This document shows, piece after piece, positions 14,038-14,783 of a DNA stretch of 14,783 bases. The notes beneath the pieces were generated by a model, which made no database searches, was not told the DNA's origin, and saw nothing but the letters and a program-made list of their open reading frames with translations. Numbering within the stretch: position 1 is the first letter of the stretch; each line of letters starts with the position of its first letter. Both the position numbers and the translations under genes were made by a program. Location of the stretch: assembly GCA_934646845.1 (NCBI GenBank), contig CAKUEV010000026.1, positions 1-14,783 of the forward strand, in the 5' to 3' direction. Source of the stretch: an uncultured Slackia sp. (lineage in GTDB: Bacteria > Actinomycetota > Coriobacteriia > Coriobacteriales > Eggerthellaceae).

Positions 14038-14783
14038 TTAGAGAGCTGCGCTCAAATCGCCCGCAGCCTTCACCTTCACGCGGTTGGTGTGGCCAGGGTA
14101 ATACTGCAGCGGAACGTCTTCGGAATCGATGATTTCGACGGTTTCGCGCACAGCGCCCGCCTCGACAGCAGCCTCGATTGCGGCAGCGCGAGCAGCCTCG
14201 AGCGCCTGGTCGCGAGGAGTCTCGTCATAATCGACGAGCGCCTCATAGGTGCCGCTCACCTTCGAGATGGCGGAGCCAATCGCGTTCGCGCATCCCGAGA
14301 ACTCGGGCTTCACGCAGGTCGCGGTACCAGCGAGGTCGGTCGGCAGAATGATGCAGCCGCCGCCCACCAGAATGGCGTCGATGTCGTCGTTGGACACCTT
14401 CATCATGTCGATGCCCTCTTCGACCATCTCGCGCATAGTAGCCATGGCCTTCTTGGCAAGCTCCTCGTCGATATGCGCGACCTTGCTCGCATCGCCCACT
14501 TCGGCCATGCCAAGGCGCACCGCGATGTCGGTTGCGGTAAGGGTGTCGCCGCCGAACACGAGGGCCTTCTTGGTGATTTCGTAGCCCACGGAATCGGGAC
14601 CGACGGTCACGCTGCCATCTTCGTGCTCGCGAACGATGGAGCCGCCGCCCAAACCGATGGAAATGACGTCGGGCATGCGGAAGTTGGTGCGCACGCCGCC
14701 GATGGTCACGGCAACGCCGCTCTCACGCGGGAAGCCGGCCTGCAGAACGCCCAGGTCGGTGGTGGTGCCGCCCACGTCAATGA
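14038..14783 (-). CDS. Hydantoinase/oxoprolinase family protein (C-terminal part, runs off the right edge)
   Basis: The 247 visible residues begin with DVGGTTTD, the sugar-kinase-like nucleotide-binding motif of HyuA-type proteins. SIGLGGGSI lies near residue 43, and ILVGGGCIIL near the middle completes the actin-like ATPase set. The start is beyond base 14783, and no start codon is in the window. A GTG at 14775 is only an internal valine of the motif. In relatives about 280 residues precede this motif, so the full protein may be around 520 residues, a short form lacking the HyuB-like half. Family members hydrolyse hydantoins or 5-oxoproline with ATP, or act on related cyclic amides, but the substrate here is unknown. 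Confidence 0.85.
   Translation of the reverse strand, partial: IDVGGTTTDLGVLQAGFPRESGVAVTIGGVRTNFRMPDVISIGLGGGSIVREHEDGSVTVGPDSVGYEITKKALVFGGDTLTATDIAVRLGMAEVGDASKVAHIDEELAKKAMATMREMVEEGIDMMKVSNDDIDAILVGGGCIILPTDLAGTATCVKPEFSGCANAIGSAISKVSGTYEALVDYDETPRDQALEAARAAAIEAAVEAGAVRETVEIIDSEDVPLQYYPGHTNRVKVKAAGDLSAAL

Overview
The window is about 14.8 kb of GC-rich, gene-dense bacterial chromosome. It most likely comes from the actinobacterial class Coriobacteriia (Eggerthellales or a relative). That placement is inferred from the actinobacterial-type integration host factor next to gmk and rpoZ, the Bacillus-type PyrR leader attenuator, the XpaC-like/TelA pair, the CmpB-type permease with an extra N-terminal membrane part, and the short hydantoinase/oxoprolinase homologue. 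No mobile element, CRISPR array, rRNA or tRNA was seen.

Bases 1-2875 (minus strand) hold thiI and the growth cluster mihF-gmk-rpoZ, which ends in a clear intrinsic terminator between rpoZ and thiI. The mihF transcript has its own sigma70-like promoter with an 18-bp near-palindrome just upstream. Bases 3071-8611 (minus strand) form a compact pyrimidine operon, pyrR-pyrB-pyrC-pyrK-pyrD-pyrF, with overlapping or nearly touching genes. It encodes aspartate transcarbamylase, dihydroorotase, both subunits of a class 1B dihydroorotate dehydrogenase and OMP decarboxylase. carAB and pyrE are not in the window. The leader carries a promoter, a PyrR-binding hairpin with hexaloop CAGAGA, an antiterminator and a U8 terminator, so UMP-dependent attenuation by PyrR can be read directly from the sequence. 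Most genes show good Shine-Dalgarno sites, and these revise several starts: gmk, pyrD, pyrC, pyrR, the protease and the permease.

Bases 8612-8910 are non-coding and contain a pair of hairpin-forming repeats in inverted orientation (REP/BIME-like). Bases 8911-11254 (minus strand) are a three-gene unit: a CmpB-type membrane protein, a [NiFe]-hydrogenase-type maturation endopeptidase and a small unknown membrane protein. A promoter with repeated motifs lies upstream. No hydrogenase structural gene is present.

Bases 11255-11579 separate divergent units. Bases 11580-13940 (plus strand) encode an XpaC-like membrane protein with a winged-helix-like segment, followed by a TelA-family protein. A bidirectional terminator separates this pair from a convergent hydantoinase/oxoprolinase-family gene that runs off the right edge.

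Most of the window is ordinary housekeeping sequence. The parts most worth a second look are the complete pyr attenuator, the inverted repeat pair at 8690-8840, the orphan protease operon, the hairpin between pyrC and pyrK, and the palindrome upstream of the mihF promoter.
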